A DNA stretch of 6,407 nucleotides from Bacteroidales bacterium (lineage in GTDB: Bacteria > Bacteroidota > Bacteroidia > Bacteroidales > WCHB1-69). The first letter of the stretch is position 1. Each line of letters opens with the position of its first letter. Below the pieces are notes generated by a model, which saw only the letters and a list, made by a program, of their open reading frames with translations, had not been told where the DNA came from and did no database searches. Below are positions 1 through 6,382 of the stretch, piece after piece. The position numbers and the translations under genes are program-made. The stretch covers positions 1 through 6,407 of the forward strand of contig JAQUHH010000139.1 in assembly GCA_028683685.1 (NCBI GenBank), written 5' to 3'.

Positions 1-91
1 ATTCTATAAGAAGCATTTGGGCAATCATTTTTTGAACATTTCTTCCGTATTCACGAATGATAATTTTGTCTAATGATGTGTTATAATCCAT
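1..91 (-). CDS. DUF4290-family protein, N-terminal fragment (cut by window edge)
   Basis: The minus-strand frame starting with ATG at 91 stays open to the window edge and gives 30 codons, beginning MDYNTSLDKIIIREYGRNVQ. The 'YNT...I.REYGRN.Q.M' pattern with a short acidic end (LLIE) is what I recall for the N-terminus of DUF4290, a Bacteroidota protein family of unknown function. An in-frame stop (TAA, 98-100) lies three codons upstream, so ATG at 91 is the only reasonable start. It reads in the same direction as the sugar transferase gene 208 bases upstream and may have its own promoter in that gap. No function can be assigned. The family call rests on a short stretch and on memory of the family pattern. 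Confidence 0.75.
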   Translation of the reverse strand, partial: MDYNTSLDKIIIREYGRNVQKMIAQMLLIE

Positions 92-212
92 TGATGTTTA
101 TTAATTAATCTGTTGTTGGAATATTTTGTTTATAGTATTTATTTTGAACACGTTAGGTGTATTGGGTTGTGCGTTTTTTGCAAAATAATACGAGTGTTTT
201 TTATTTATAATG

Positions 213-220
213 CAAAAATA
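213..220 (-). promoter_or_regulatory. Candidate Bacteroidota -7 box upstream of the DUF4290 gene
   Basis: Read on the minus strand this is TATTTTTG, an exact match to TAnnTTTG. It sits in the 208-base gap between the sugar transferase and the DUF4290 gene and would give a leader of roughly 115 bases. No TTTG is present 19-21 bases upstream, so the match could be chance in AT-rich DNA. The rest of the gap (92-299) holds no gene I can support. Confidence 0.3.
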
Positions 221-299
221 CAATTTTTATCGGTATAAATAGGGTTAAAAATAGCAAAATTCAGTTTTATTGCAATTTTATTTTCGTTTGTTTGAGATT

Positions 300-1718
300 T
301 CACTTACCTCTGCCTTGCAGTACAATTAATACGGTGTGTATGAGGATTTTAATGTCCATCTGTAAAGACATGTTTTCTAAATAAACCAAATCGTACTTTA
401 ATCGTTCTACCATTTCGTCTACATTCTCAGCATAACCATATTTTACTTGCCCCCACGACGTAATTCCTGGTTTAATGCGATGCAAAAGGCGATAATGTGG
501 TGCTACTTTTACAATTTGATCAATGTAAAATTGTCTTTCGGGACGAGGTCCAACCAATGCCATATCGCCTCTAAGTACGTTGAAAAACTGTGGAAGTTCG
601 TCCAAACGAGTTTTTCGCATGATTTTTCCAAAAGATGTAATTCGACAATCTTCTTTTGATGATAATTGTGGACCGTCTTCCTCGGAATTAAGAAACATAG
701 ATCGGAATTTGAAAATATAAAAAGGCTTTCCCAAATGTCCAATGCGCTCTTGTTTATACAAAACTGGACCTTTCGATGACCGTTTTACACCCAATGCTAA
801 AAATATATAAAGAGGTAAAAGCAATATAATGGCCAAAATTGACAAGGAAATATCCATAAATCTTTTAATTTGCTTTTGCCATTCTGGCATCAAATCTTGA
901 TATATTTGAATTAATGGTTCTTGCAAAACGGATGTCATTTTTACGGAGCCCAGTAAAATGTCTTGTATTTGAGGAATGATTTTTATAACCACATTTGAAT
1001 TTTCAATAACGGAGAAAATTTGCTCAATGTGTTTCCTTTTTCCATTTTGAACGGCAATAATCACTTCTTCAATATCATGTTCTTTGATGATTTTTTTGAG
1101 TTCATCGATGGAGCCCAAACATGGCATATATTCAGAAATAGGATGTGGTGTTTCGGGATTAATAAATACGTAGCCGATGAATTTATTGCCCGATTGTACA
1201 TTCTGTTTTTTGGCTCGTAAATATATTTCCGTTGCTATTTGATCATTGCCAATAAGTACTGTATTGAAGCCGATAATTCCGCGATGAATTTTACGAACCG
1301 TCATTGTTGTAATGATAAATCGAGGAAGATAGGTCAGTGCGAAATGTGTTGCATAAAGGAAAAGATAATATTCAAGATAATTACGGTATGATATTATCAT
1401 GTCGTCCAAAATAATGGCGAAAAATAAGATAATAGTTCCAAAAAAAGTAGATATTAGTGTTTGTTCAAGCTCTTTTAAACGAGATTTTCGAAATATTTTT
1501 CGGTAATATCCTGAAAATGTATACAAAAGAAGCCAGTATATTGGAATGACAGCAATTCCGATGTAAAGATTGATATCATTTAAAACCAATTCATCAAATT
1601 GTTCAAAAAGAAAAGGACTAACCGTATATTTGCGATATGTGAAAAAAATGCACCAAGCAATCAGTGCACTAAAGTAATCTACCAGCACGTAGCGAAAAGT
1701 ATGCAGCTTTTTGTTCAT
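300..1718 (-). CDS. Polyprenyl-phosphate sugar-1-phosphate transferase (WbaP/PglC-type, membrane)
   Basis: This 472-residue enzyme is a polyprenyl-type phosphoglycosyl transferase. Such enzymes move a sugar-1-phosphate from a nucleotide sugar to undecaprenyl phosphate at the inner face of the inner membrane, the first step of a surface glycan. Four hydrophobic segments lie near residues 10-27, 51-69, 88-106 and 115-132. A Rossmann-like middle domain follows (VLIGNDQIATEIY, about 154-166). The catalytic domain starts near KRFMDI (285-290), with a membrane-embedded helix at 291-311 containing Pro302. Its hallmarks are FKFRSM (336-341), the LDELPQ motif with the Asp373-Glu374 catalytic pair, GPRPE (390-394) and KPGIT (416-420). 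Length is normal for the full-size form. ATG at 1718 lies 6 bases after the lipoprotein stop, so the two are almost certainly co-transcribed. The sugar is unknown. No other glycosyltransferase, flippase or polymerase is in view. Confidence 0.93.
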   Translation of the reverse strand: MNKKLHTFRYVLVDYFSALIAWCIFFTYRKYTVSPFLFEQFDELVLNDINLYIGIAVIPIYWLLLYTFSGYYRKIFRKSRLKELEQTLISTFFGTIILFFAIILDDMIISYRNYLEYYLFLYATHFALTYLPRFIITTMTVRKIHRGIIGFNTVLIGNDQIATEIYLRAKKQNVQSGNKFIGYVFINPETPHPISEYMPCLGSIDELKKIIKEHDIEEVIIAVQNGKRKHIEQIFSVIENSNVVIKIIPQIQDILLGSVKMTSVLQEPLIQIYQDLMPEWQKQIKRFMDISLSILAIILLLPLYIFLALGVKRSSKGPVLYKQERIGHLGKPFYIFKFRSMFLNSEEDGPQLSSKEDCRITSFGKIMRKTRLDELPQFFNVLRGDMALVGPRPERQFYIDQIVKVAPHYRLLHRIKPGITSWGQVKYGYAENVDEMVERLKYDLVYLENMSLQMDIKILIHTVLIVLQGRGK

Positions 1719-1724
1719 GGCAGT

Positions 1725-2624
1725 TTATTGAATTTTGGTATGTATGAGTTTTATATTGTCAAAATAGAATTTATCCTCTGAGCTATCTTCTTTGCGACTT
1801 GCTGCAAAATATATTTGAAAATCTTGAGCATTTACTTCTCGGCTAACTGCCAAGGTTAAATTGATGTATATTTTTTTCCATGTTGTAGTAGGATTGAGCA
1901 CTACAATGGGTTTTTTATTGATGGAATTTTGGTAATTGGCAATAAGTCCGACAATGGTTTCAGTTGAAACTTTGTAATTGAGTTCTAAAAAAACATAATT
2001 TCCATTTTGGGAAAGATTAAACTTGTCAATAGTTTGTATATCAAAAGTTTGATAGGGTCCATGCAAATGTACCAATCCCGAATAGCGATTCACTTCGCTT
2101 AAATCTTGCGTGTTTCTGAAAATCTCATCGGAAGTAGAAATTTCATTTATGGTAGTATCACTTGTGAGCGTTTTTTCAAGAGAGATACCCGCCGATTCAA
2201 AATCTTCGATCCATACAAATTCAGCAAAGGAGGCATAGGTGAAAACTGGATAAACGTGGATGATTTTTTCTGGAGTTAATTCAATTCGTTCAATATAAGC
2301 ATCATAAAAAGGGTAGGGCACTCGCGTGTCGGTAACCCCGTTGAGTTTAATTCCTGCTTGTGTGTTTAGCTCTACATTGCCCGTTATTAAACTTGGAATC
2401 GTAGATGGAATGCGAAATGCACCCAAAACTTCATTGTTAACATAATGCCAAATATCGGTAATGTTGTGCGAATTACTTCCTTGTGAGCCGTAGTCAGATA
2501 TTACTTTTACCGAATCAACTTGGATATAAGCAGGGGCTTTTTCTACTGGATTTATAATCTCGCAGGAGCTCAAAAAGATAAGACTGGTGATAACCAAAAA
2601 TTGAAAAAAATATTTATTGGACAT
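1725..2624 (-). CDS. Putative outer-membrane lipoprotein of unknown function, beta-rich
   Basis: The product has 299 residues. A hydrophobic signal segment (about 5-20) ends in the lipobox LSSC, with Cys21 as the lipid-attachment site followed by Glu22, so I infer an outer-membrane lipoprotein. Residues 52-128 contain DIWHYVNNEVLGAF, a Pro-rich IPSTIPSL turn and NTQAGIKLNG. This layout resembles PEGA-like domains in which a short 'decoration' is presented on a beta fold. The C-terminal half (about 136-295) opens with WIEDFES and closes with FYFDNIKLIH, a pattern seen in jelly-roll carbohydrate-binding modules; that comparison is my inference from the beta pattern, not a match I can verify. 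I recall similar uncharacterised lipoproteins in other Bacteroidota. The gene sits 62 bases after the oxidoreductase and 6 bases before the sugar transferase, suggesting a role with a surface glycan. No catalytic motif is visible. Confidence 0.85.
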   Translation of the reverse strand: MSNKYFFQFLVITSLIFLSSCEIINPVEKAPAYIQVDSVKVISDYGSQGSNSHNITDIWHYVNNEVLGAFRIPSTIPSLITGNVELNTQAGIKLNGVTDTRVPYPFYDAYIERIELTPEKIIHVYPVFTYASFAEFVWIEDFESAGISLEKTLTSDTTINEISTSDEIFRNTQDLSEVNRYSGLVHLHGPYQTFDIQTIDKFNLSQNGNYVFLELNYKVSTETIVGLIANYQNSINKKPIVVLNPTTTWKKIYINLTLAVSREVNAQDFQIYFAASRKEDSSEDKFYFDNIKLIHTKIQ

Positions 2625-2686
2625 AATCCGGGTTTGATTTAATGTTGTAACGATTTCGATCTCGATTTAGTACAAAATCAGCAAAA

Positions 2687-3655
2687 TTATTTATTTATTT
2701 TTGCCATGATTTGATAGGCTACTTCTAAAGCATTGCATCCATCCTCCAAAGTAACCATGGGAGTAGTATTATTAATGATACTGCTCGCAAAAGTTTCAAG
2801 CTCCATTTTGATTGCATTGATGCTTTTAATTTCAGGATTTTCAAAATATATTTGCTTTTGACCTTTTTCTCCTAAATCTAAAACCATTGCAAAAGGATTA
2901 TTTACTTCGGTTTGAATTTCTTGCATTCGGATAATTTCTGTTTTCTTTTCTAAATAATCTACTGAAATGTAGGCATCGTTTTGAAAAAATCTAGATTTTC
3001 GCATGTTTTTCATCGATATTCTGCTGGCAGTTAGATTTGCTACACATCCGTTGTCAAATTCTATGCGTGCATTGGCAATATCGGGAGTGTCGCAAACTAC
3101 GGAAACGCCGTTGGCACTAATTCGTTTGATGTCTGATCGAATCACGCTTAAAACAATATCAATGTCGTGAATCATTAAATCTAAAACAACTGGAACATCT
3201 GTCCCACGCGGGTTAAACATCGACAAGCGGTGGGTTTCGATAAACTTGGGTTGATGAATGTGAGGACGGGCAGCCAAAAAAGCAGGGTTAAAACGCTCTA
3301 CGTGACCTACTTGTACTTTTACAGATGCTTCTGTTGCCAAATTTACCAGTTTTTTTGCCTCTTCGGGCGTGGCAACAATGGGTTTTTCAATAAAAACATG
3401 CTTGCTCTTTTTTATCGCTTTGGCAGCCAACTCAAAATGTGCTACGGTGGGGGTAACAATGTCGACAATGTCAACAACGTCCATTAACTCCTCTGCACTA
3501 TTGAAGTTTTTTAGGCCAAATTCCGTTGAAATAGCTTCGCAAATTGATTTGTCAGGATCAAAAAAACCAATTAAATCAAAATATTCACTCTCTAAAATAC
3601 ACTTAATGTGTATCTTGCCTAGATGTCCAGCTCCTAAAATACCAATTTTTATCAT
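2687..3655 (-). CDS. Gfo/Idh/MocA-family NAD(P)-dependent oxidoreductase, similar to UDP-GlcNAc 3-dehydrogenases
   Basis: The product has 322 residues, a typical length. The N-terminal Rossmann fold shows GAGHLG (8-13) for the dinucleotide, followed by FFDPD (31-35). The family's EKP motif is at 90-92 (Lys91), and the DxxxH catalytic pair falls at Asp159/His163 (DLMIHDID). The stretch VGHVERFNPAF, HRLSMF, VVLDLMIHDIDIVLS, NARIEFDNGCVANLTASRIS closely follows the pattern I recall for oxidoreductases beside lipid A genes, the group that includes GnnA, which oxidises UDP-GlcNAc at C3 before transamination. No aminotransferase partner is in the window, so substrate remains open. I chose ATG at 3655 because MIKIGILGAGHLG is the normal family N-terminus. 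The open frame continues to 3808, but those 51 extra codons would overlap pcm and the promoter. It is probably the first gene of the unit running to 300. Confidence 0.9.
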   Translation of the reverse strand: MIKIGILGAGHLGKIHIKCILESEYFDLIGFFDPDKSICEAISTEFGLKNFNSAEELMDVVDIVDIVTPTVAHFELAAKAIKKSKHVFIEKPIVATPEEAKKLVNLATEASVKVQVGHVERFNPAFLAARPHIHQPKFIETHRLSMFNPRGTDVPVVLDLMIHDIDIVLSVIRSDIKRISANGVSVVCDTPDIANARIEFDNGCVANLTASRISMKNMRKSRFFQNDAYISVDYLEKKTEIIRMQEIQTEVNNPFAMVLDLGEKGQKQIYFENPEIKSINAIKMELETFASSIINNTTPMVTLEDGCNALEVAYQIMAKINK

Positions 3656-3660
3656 CTTTC

Positions 3661-3692
3661 TTGTTCGTTGTGAATTGTAATTATTACTTTTG
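3661..3692 (+). promoter_or_regulatory. Promoter for pcm
   Basis: TACTTTTG (3685-3692) is an exact TAnnTTTG -7 box. A TTG (3661-3663, context CTTG) lies 21 bases upstream as a -33 element. Predicted initiation near 3697 gives a leader of about 35 bases to ATG at 3732. The box forms the left half of the palindrome CTTTTGCAAAAG (3687-3698) shared with the opposing promoter. Confidence 0.6.
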
Positions 3693-3724
3693 CAAAAGAA
3701 TAAAAAAAAAAGCATATACCCAAA
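3693..3724 (-). promoter_or_regulatory. Promoter for the oxidoreductase-lipoprotein-sugar transferase unit
   Basis: On the minus strand an exact TTTG (3721-3724) is followed by a 20-base spacer and TTCTTTTG (3693-3700), one mismatch from TAnnTTTG. Spacing matches the Bacteroidota housekeeping promoter. The predicted start near 3688 gives a leader of about 33 bases to ATG at 3655. The -7 box directly abuts the -7 box of the pcm promoter. Confidence 0.55.
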
Positions 3725-3731
3725 TATAACT

Positions 3732-4406
3732 ATGTCAAAGTTCATTGATTCGTTTAGACACAAAGGTTTACGTAGGAAATTAGTGCAAGAAGTAAGAGAA
3801 AAAGGCATTACCGATGATTCTGTTCTAGAAGCAATGGAAAAACTTCCACGGCACTATTTTTTAGATTCCTCTTTTGTTGAATTTGCATATCAAGATAAAG
3901 CCTTTCCAATTGGTTCCGGACAAACTATTTCGCAGCCCTATACGGTTGCTTTCCAAACGCAGTTGATGAGGGTGGAAAAAGGAGATAAAATTTTAGAAAT
4001 CGGAACCGGATCGGGTTACCAAGCTTCTGTTTTGCATCTTATGGGAGCAAAAGTTTTTAGCATAGAACGGCAAAAAGAGTTATTTGTTAAAACAAAAGCA
4101 TTTTTGGAAAATTTAAATTATCGCGTCAAAGTTTTTTTTGGAGATGGATATAAAGGACTTCCTGCTTTTGCCCCTTTTGATAAAATAATTGTTACGTGCG
4201 GAGCTCCATTTGTTCCCGAAATGCTCGTCGAACAGCTTAAACCGGGCGGTATTATGATTATTCCTGTAGGCGATGATGTTCAAACGATGATTAGCGTAGA
4301 AAAAAATATGGACGGATCCATTGTTCAAAAAGAACATGGTGCATTTCGATTTGTTCCCATGCTGGAAAAAAAGAATGACGGAAAAAATAATAAATTAAAT
4401 TATTGA
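3732..4406 (+). CDS. pcm: Protein-L-isoaspartate(D-aspartate) O-methyltransferase
   Basis: This 224-residue cytoplasmic enzyme transfers a methyl group from S-adenosylmethionine to isoaspartyl residues, starting the repair of age-damaged proteins. The family signature GQTISQPY (63-70) covers substrate and cofactor contacts. SAM motif I is LEIGTGSGYQ (88-97), a post-I acidic residue follows in SIERQ (110-114), and PFDKIIVTCGA (148-158) and LKPGGIMIIPVG (169-180) complete the fold. RFVPM near 206-210 is the conserved end block. ATG at 3732 gives the expected N-terminus MSKFIDSFRHKGLRRKLV. A TTG at 3690 in the same frame would lie inside the -7 promoter box and encode a low-complexity Lys/Asn lead, so it is unlikely. 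The C-terminal tail is Lys/Asn-rich. It is divergent from the oxidoreductase gene and has no plus-strand partner close enough to form an operon. Confidence 0.95.
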   Translation: MSKFIDSFRHKGLRRKLVQEVREKGITDDSVLEAMEKLPRHYFLDSSFVEFAYQDKAFPIGSGQTISQPYTVAFQTQLMRVEKGDKILEIGTGSGYQASVLHLMGAKVFSIERQKELFVKTKAFLENLNYRVKVFFGDGYKGLPAFAPFDKIIVTCGAPFVPEMLVEQLKPGGIMIIPVGDDVQTMISVEKNMDGSIVQKEHGAFRFVPMLEKKNDGKNNKLNY

Positions 4407-4754
4407 TATACTGGTTTTTGTGATTTTATTTTTGAAATTCCCTTTTATTCCTGAAATTATTTGTCTTTTTAGAATTATCTTAATAGCACTATTGACCGAT
4501 AAATTTTCAATATTTTTTCACCCCCTGCTCCAGTTCGACACCGCTTACTTCGACAAGCCTAAAGGGAAAAGTATTGAAAATCACGAATGAATATCAATGC
4601 AAAAACCCATGCTCCATTTTCTCATATCACTTGTAAATATCATTTAATCATTATATTACATTGATTTGCTAATTTTTTATCGGACAACATTATCTTAATA
4701 TGAATAATTTGAAGATAATTTTTGTAATATTGCATCATAATATACAATTGCTTT
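4407..4754. other. 348-base intergenic region, AT-rich, containing a fold-back element
   Basis: No convincing gene is present on either strand. The segment after pcm has no strong hairpin-plus-T-tract terminator. The only conspicuous structure is the fold-back element at 4503-4581, which is GC-richer than its surroundings. The last 80 bases before the next gene are AT-rich. TAATATTG (4725-4732) and AATTTTTG (4717-4724) each have one mismatch to the -7 consensus, but neither has a correctly spaced -33 box, so I do not name a promoter. Confidence 0.6.
4503..4581. repeat. 79-base fold-back (terminal inverted repeat) element, possibly MITE- or REP-like
   Basis: The left arm ATTTTCAATATTTTTTC (4503-4519) is complementary to the right arm GGAAAAGTATTGAAAAT (4565-4581) over 17 bases. 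The two non-Watson-Crick positions are both T opposite G, so an RNA read from the plus strand could pair the full arm. The 45-base core (4520-4564) is clearly GC-richer than the flanks. It holds two direct copies of TTCGACA (4534-4540 and 4549-4555) and a small GCTT/AAGC pair (4543-4546 with 4555-4558). I see no clear target-site duplication and no transposase. It could be a degraded non-autonomous element, a dispersed palindromic repeat, or a structured 3' end of the pcm transcript. Confidence 0.65.
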
Positions 4755-5042
4755 ATGACAGCTCTTCAAAGTCGAAAAATAAAACTGAAAAAGAAGAAAA
4801 AAGTGAAGTTTTATCGACTTCATTTTAAACTTTCTGAAAATAGAAAAAATCAGTTGGATTGGTATTGTAAAACAAATAATACTACTAAAAACAAGGTTTT
4901 ACGCGGATTGATAAATGATTTTCTGGATGAAAATTGCAAAAAAGACACCGATAAAAATGTCTCTTCCAAAAACCAACTTCAACTCTTCGATGTGGATTCT
5001 TTCTATGATAAAGGAAGTGCCCAATTAACAATGGATATGTAA
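4755..5042 (+). CDS. Small putative ribbon-helix-helix DNA-binding protein with C-terminal sliding-clamp motif
   Basis: The product has 95 residues. A basic leader rich in Lys (8-18) precedes a region shaped like a ribbon-helix-helix fold: a short strand FYRLHFKLS (19-27), helix 1 around ENRKNQLDWYCKTN (28-41), a turn at NTTKNKV (42-48), and helix 2 LRGLINDFLDENCKK (49-63). A polar, probably flexible linker (64-73) follows, then QLQLFD (74-79), which matches the QLxLF consensus by which bacterial proteins bind the DNA polymerase beta clamp. A weaker QLTM lies at 90-93. I infer a DNA-binding protein that may be tethered to the clamp; no named family is certain. ATG at 4755 is used because the basic leader continues directly into the fold. 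It is a single gene, convergent with the rRNA methyltransferase gene, with a long AT-rich upstream region. Confidence 0.75.
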   Translation: MTALQSRKIKLKKKKKVKFYRLHFKLSENRKNQLDWYCKTNNTTKNKVLRGLINDFLDENCKKDTDKNVSSKNQLQLFDVDSFYDKGSAQLTMDM

Positions 5043-5126
5043 TTTGAACGAATTTAATTCTGCTCGATATTTCGAAAAAAACGAATTTATTAATTTCTCT
5101 TTTTGTACTCTTCTTAATTTTGAATA

Positions 5127-5158
5127 AGTCACTTAGTCACCCAGTCACTTAGTCACTG
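5127..5158. repeat. Tandem repeat, four copies of an 8-base unit AGTCACYY
   Basis: Four consecutive 8-base units start at 5127, 5135, 5143 and 5151: AGTCACTT, AGTCACCC, AGTCACTT, AGTCACTG. The repeat lies wholly between two convergent genes, 85 bases after one stop and 21 bases from the other. It is not arranged as a hairpin. An 8-base unit would frameshift coding sequence if it expanded, so its noncoding position is consistent with tolerated slippage. From memory, similar AGTCACTT runs occur in other Bacteroidota intergenic regions; I cannot confirm that here. Confidence 0.85.
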
Positions 5159-5178
5159 TTTTTTCAATTCTTAATTGT

Positions 5179-6357
5179 TTAAGCGTTTCGTTCAGACAAG
5201 AACTCTTTTCGTTTTCCTTCAAAAATTTCAAATTTTGCAAACGTACATTCAATTGAGCCGTTAAAAAGAGTATATCTACTGGAAGGCCGAAGTCCAATGG
5301 ATTTCGTAGAATCTTTCCCCGAACTAATAATCCATACATCATAGCCTTTGCAGCGATTTTTCATGGTGTCGCCAATCGATTTGTAAAAATTTCGGACATC
5401 TTCCAAAGGCATTCGTTCGCCGTAGGGAGGATTTAAAAAGATAATGCCTTTTTTTTCGGGAAACTCCATGTGTTGAAAGGCAATGCTGTCAAATTGGATA
5501 TCATGATGCAAGCGTGCATTTTCGGCATTCCTTTTTGCCGAATCCACTGCCATCGACATAATGTCGGAAGAGAAAATTTCAATTTCTGATTCGCTAATTT
5601 CGTCATCTGCTTCCGTTTTGACTTTTTTCCATAATTCAGCATCAAAATCTTTCCAATTCATAAAACCGTATTTTTCACGGTAAAAACCAGCCGGAATGTT
5701 TTGCGAAATCATGGCTGCTTCAATTCCCAAGGTCCCCGAACCGCACATCGGATCATAAAAATTGCATTCTCCATGCCATCCCGACAATAAAATCATGCCG
5801 GCAGCCAAAACTTCATTTAAGTTGGCTTCGCCATGCTTCACACGATAGCCTCTGCGATATAAGCTATCTCCCGAGCTGTCGATAAGGACACTGCACTCAT
5901 TTTCGACAATGCGCAAGGTAAAACGAATGTCGGGTTGCGACCTGTTTACCGATGGACGAACATTGTATGTGTCTCTGAAATTATCTACCAAAGCATCTTT
6001 GCACAGTTGAGATACATACAAAGAATGCGAAAACAAATCTCCAGAAACAATGCTGTCAATAGCAAAAGTACTCTCAATATTTAGATATTTATCCCACTTT
6101 AAGGCATATAGTTTATCGTATAATTCTTCTTTGTTTTCGGCTTTAAAATGATATATCGGCTTTAAAATGGCGATGGCTGTACGACAAGAGTAATTTGCTC
6201 GGTATATAACTTCTTTGTCACCAACAAAAGAAACTGCTCTTTTTAATATTTTCGTCTCTTTAGCACCACATGCTTTCAATTCTCTTTCTAAAACACCTTC
6301 TAAACCAGACATTGTTTTGGCTACCAATCGGTCTTTTTCGTCTTCTTCTCTTTTCAT
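5179..6357 (-). CDS. rlmL: THUMP-domain class I SAM-dependent 23S rRNA guanine-N2 methyltransferase (RlmL-like)
   Basis: The 392-residue product is an RNA methyltransferase expected to make N2-methylguanosine in 23S rRNA (G2445 in E. coli numbering), acting in the cytoplasm during ribosome assembly. The N-terminal segment LVAKTMSGLEGVLERELKACGA (11-32) leads into a THUMP RNA-binding domain (about 48-160). The linker GYRVKHGEANLNEVLAAGM (170-188) is typical of the family. The Rossmann-type methyltransferase follows with DPMCGSGT (202-209, SAM motif I) and NPPYGER (309-315, the catalytic base-flipping motif). A conserved end block GLRPSSRYTLFNGSIECTF occurs at 355-373. E. coli RlmKL fuses a second methyltransferase domain; here only the RlmL part is present, as in many non-proteobacteria. 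ATG at 6357 is preferred over the internal Met16, since the latter would cut into the conserved N-terminus. Target-site assignment is by family only. Confidence 0.9.
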   Translation of the reverse strand: MKREEDEKDRLVAKTMSGLEGVLERELKACGAKETKILKRAVSFVGDKEVIYRANYSCRTAIAILKPIYHFKAENKEELYDKLYALKWDKYLNIESTFAIDSIVSGDLFSHSLYVSQLCKDALVDNFRDTYNVRPSVNRSQPDIRFTLRIVENECSVLIDSSGDSLYRRGYRVKHGEANLNEVLAAGMILLSGWHGECNFYDPMCGSGTLGIEAAMISQNIPAGFYREKYGFMNWKDFDAELWKKVKTEADDEISESEIEIFSSDIMSMAVDSAKRNAENARLHHDIQFDSIAFQHMEFPEKKGIIFLNPPYGERMPLEDVRNFYKSIGDTMKNRCKGYDVWIISSGKDSTKSIGLRPSSRYTLFNGSIECTFAKFEIFEGKRKEFLSERNA

Positions 6358-6374
6358 AAAATAATAAATATTGG

Positions 6375-6382
6375 CAAAAATA
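6375..6382 (-). promoter_or_regulatory. Candidate -7 box upstream of the rRNA methyltransferase gene
   Basis: The minus strand reads TATTTTTG, an exact TAnnTTTG, 17 bases before ATG at 6357, which would give a very short leader of about 12 bases. The nearest TTG (in AATTGACA) is only 16 bases upstream, shorter than the usual 19-21. The upstream gene lies outside the window, so an operon promoter further away is possible. Confidence 0.4.

Noticed and set aside
254..273. Weak hairpin (GCAA/TTGC with imperfect A/T pairs) after the sugar transferase stop
   Set aside because: Only four firm pairs plus bulged A-T pairs; too weak to call a terminator in AT-rich DNA.
2682..2689. Exact -7 match (TAATTTTG, minus strand) overlapping the oxidoreductase stop codon
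   Set aside because: No -33 TTTG at 19-21 bases upstream; an internal promoter for the lipoprotein gene is possible but unsupported.
3369..3680. 103-codon plus-strand frame
   Set aside because: It is antisense to the strongly supported N-terminal half of the oxidoreductase and shows no domain-like pattern.
3690..3731. TTG start 14 codons upstream of the pcm ATG
   Set aside because: It lies inside the -7 box and upstream of the predicted transcript start; the encoded lead is low-complexity and not part of the family.
3656..3808. 51-codon N-terminal extension of the oxidoreductase frame on the minus strand
   Set aside because: It precedes the standard MIKIGILGAG start, overlaps the pcm coding start and spans both promoter boxes; an open frame here is a by-product of the low-stop overlap.
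4587..4664. 25-codon plus-strand frame in the intergenic gap
   Set aside because: Short, no promoter or motif, and of a length expected by chance in this gap.
5165..5177. CAATT-CTT-AATTG hairpin between the convergent genes
   Set aside because: A 5-base AT-rich stem with no proper T-tract on either strand; not enough for a terminator call.
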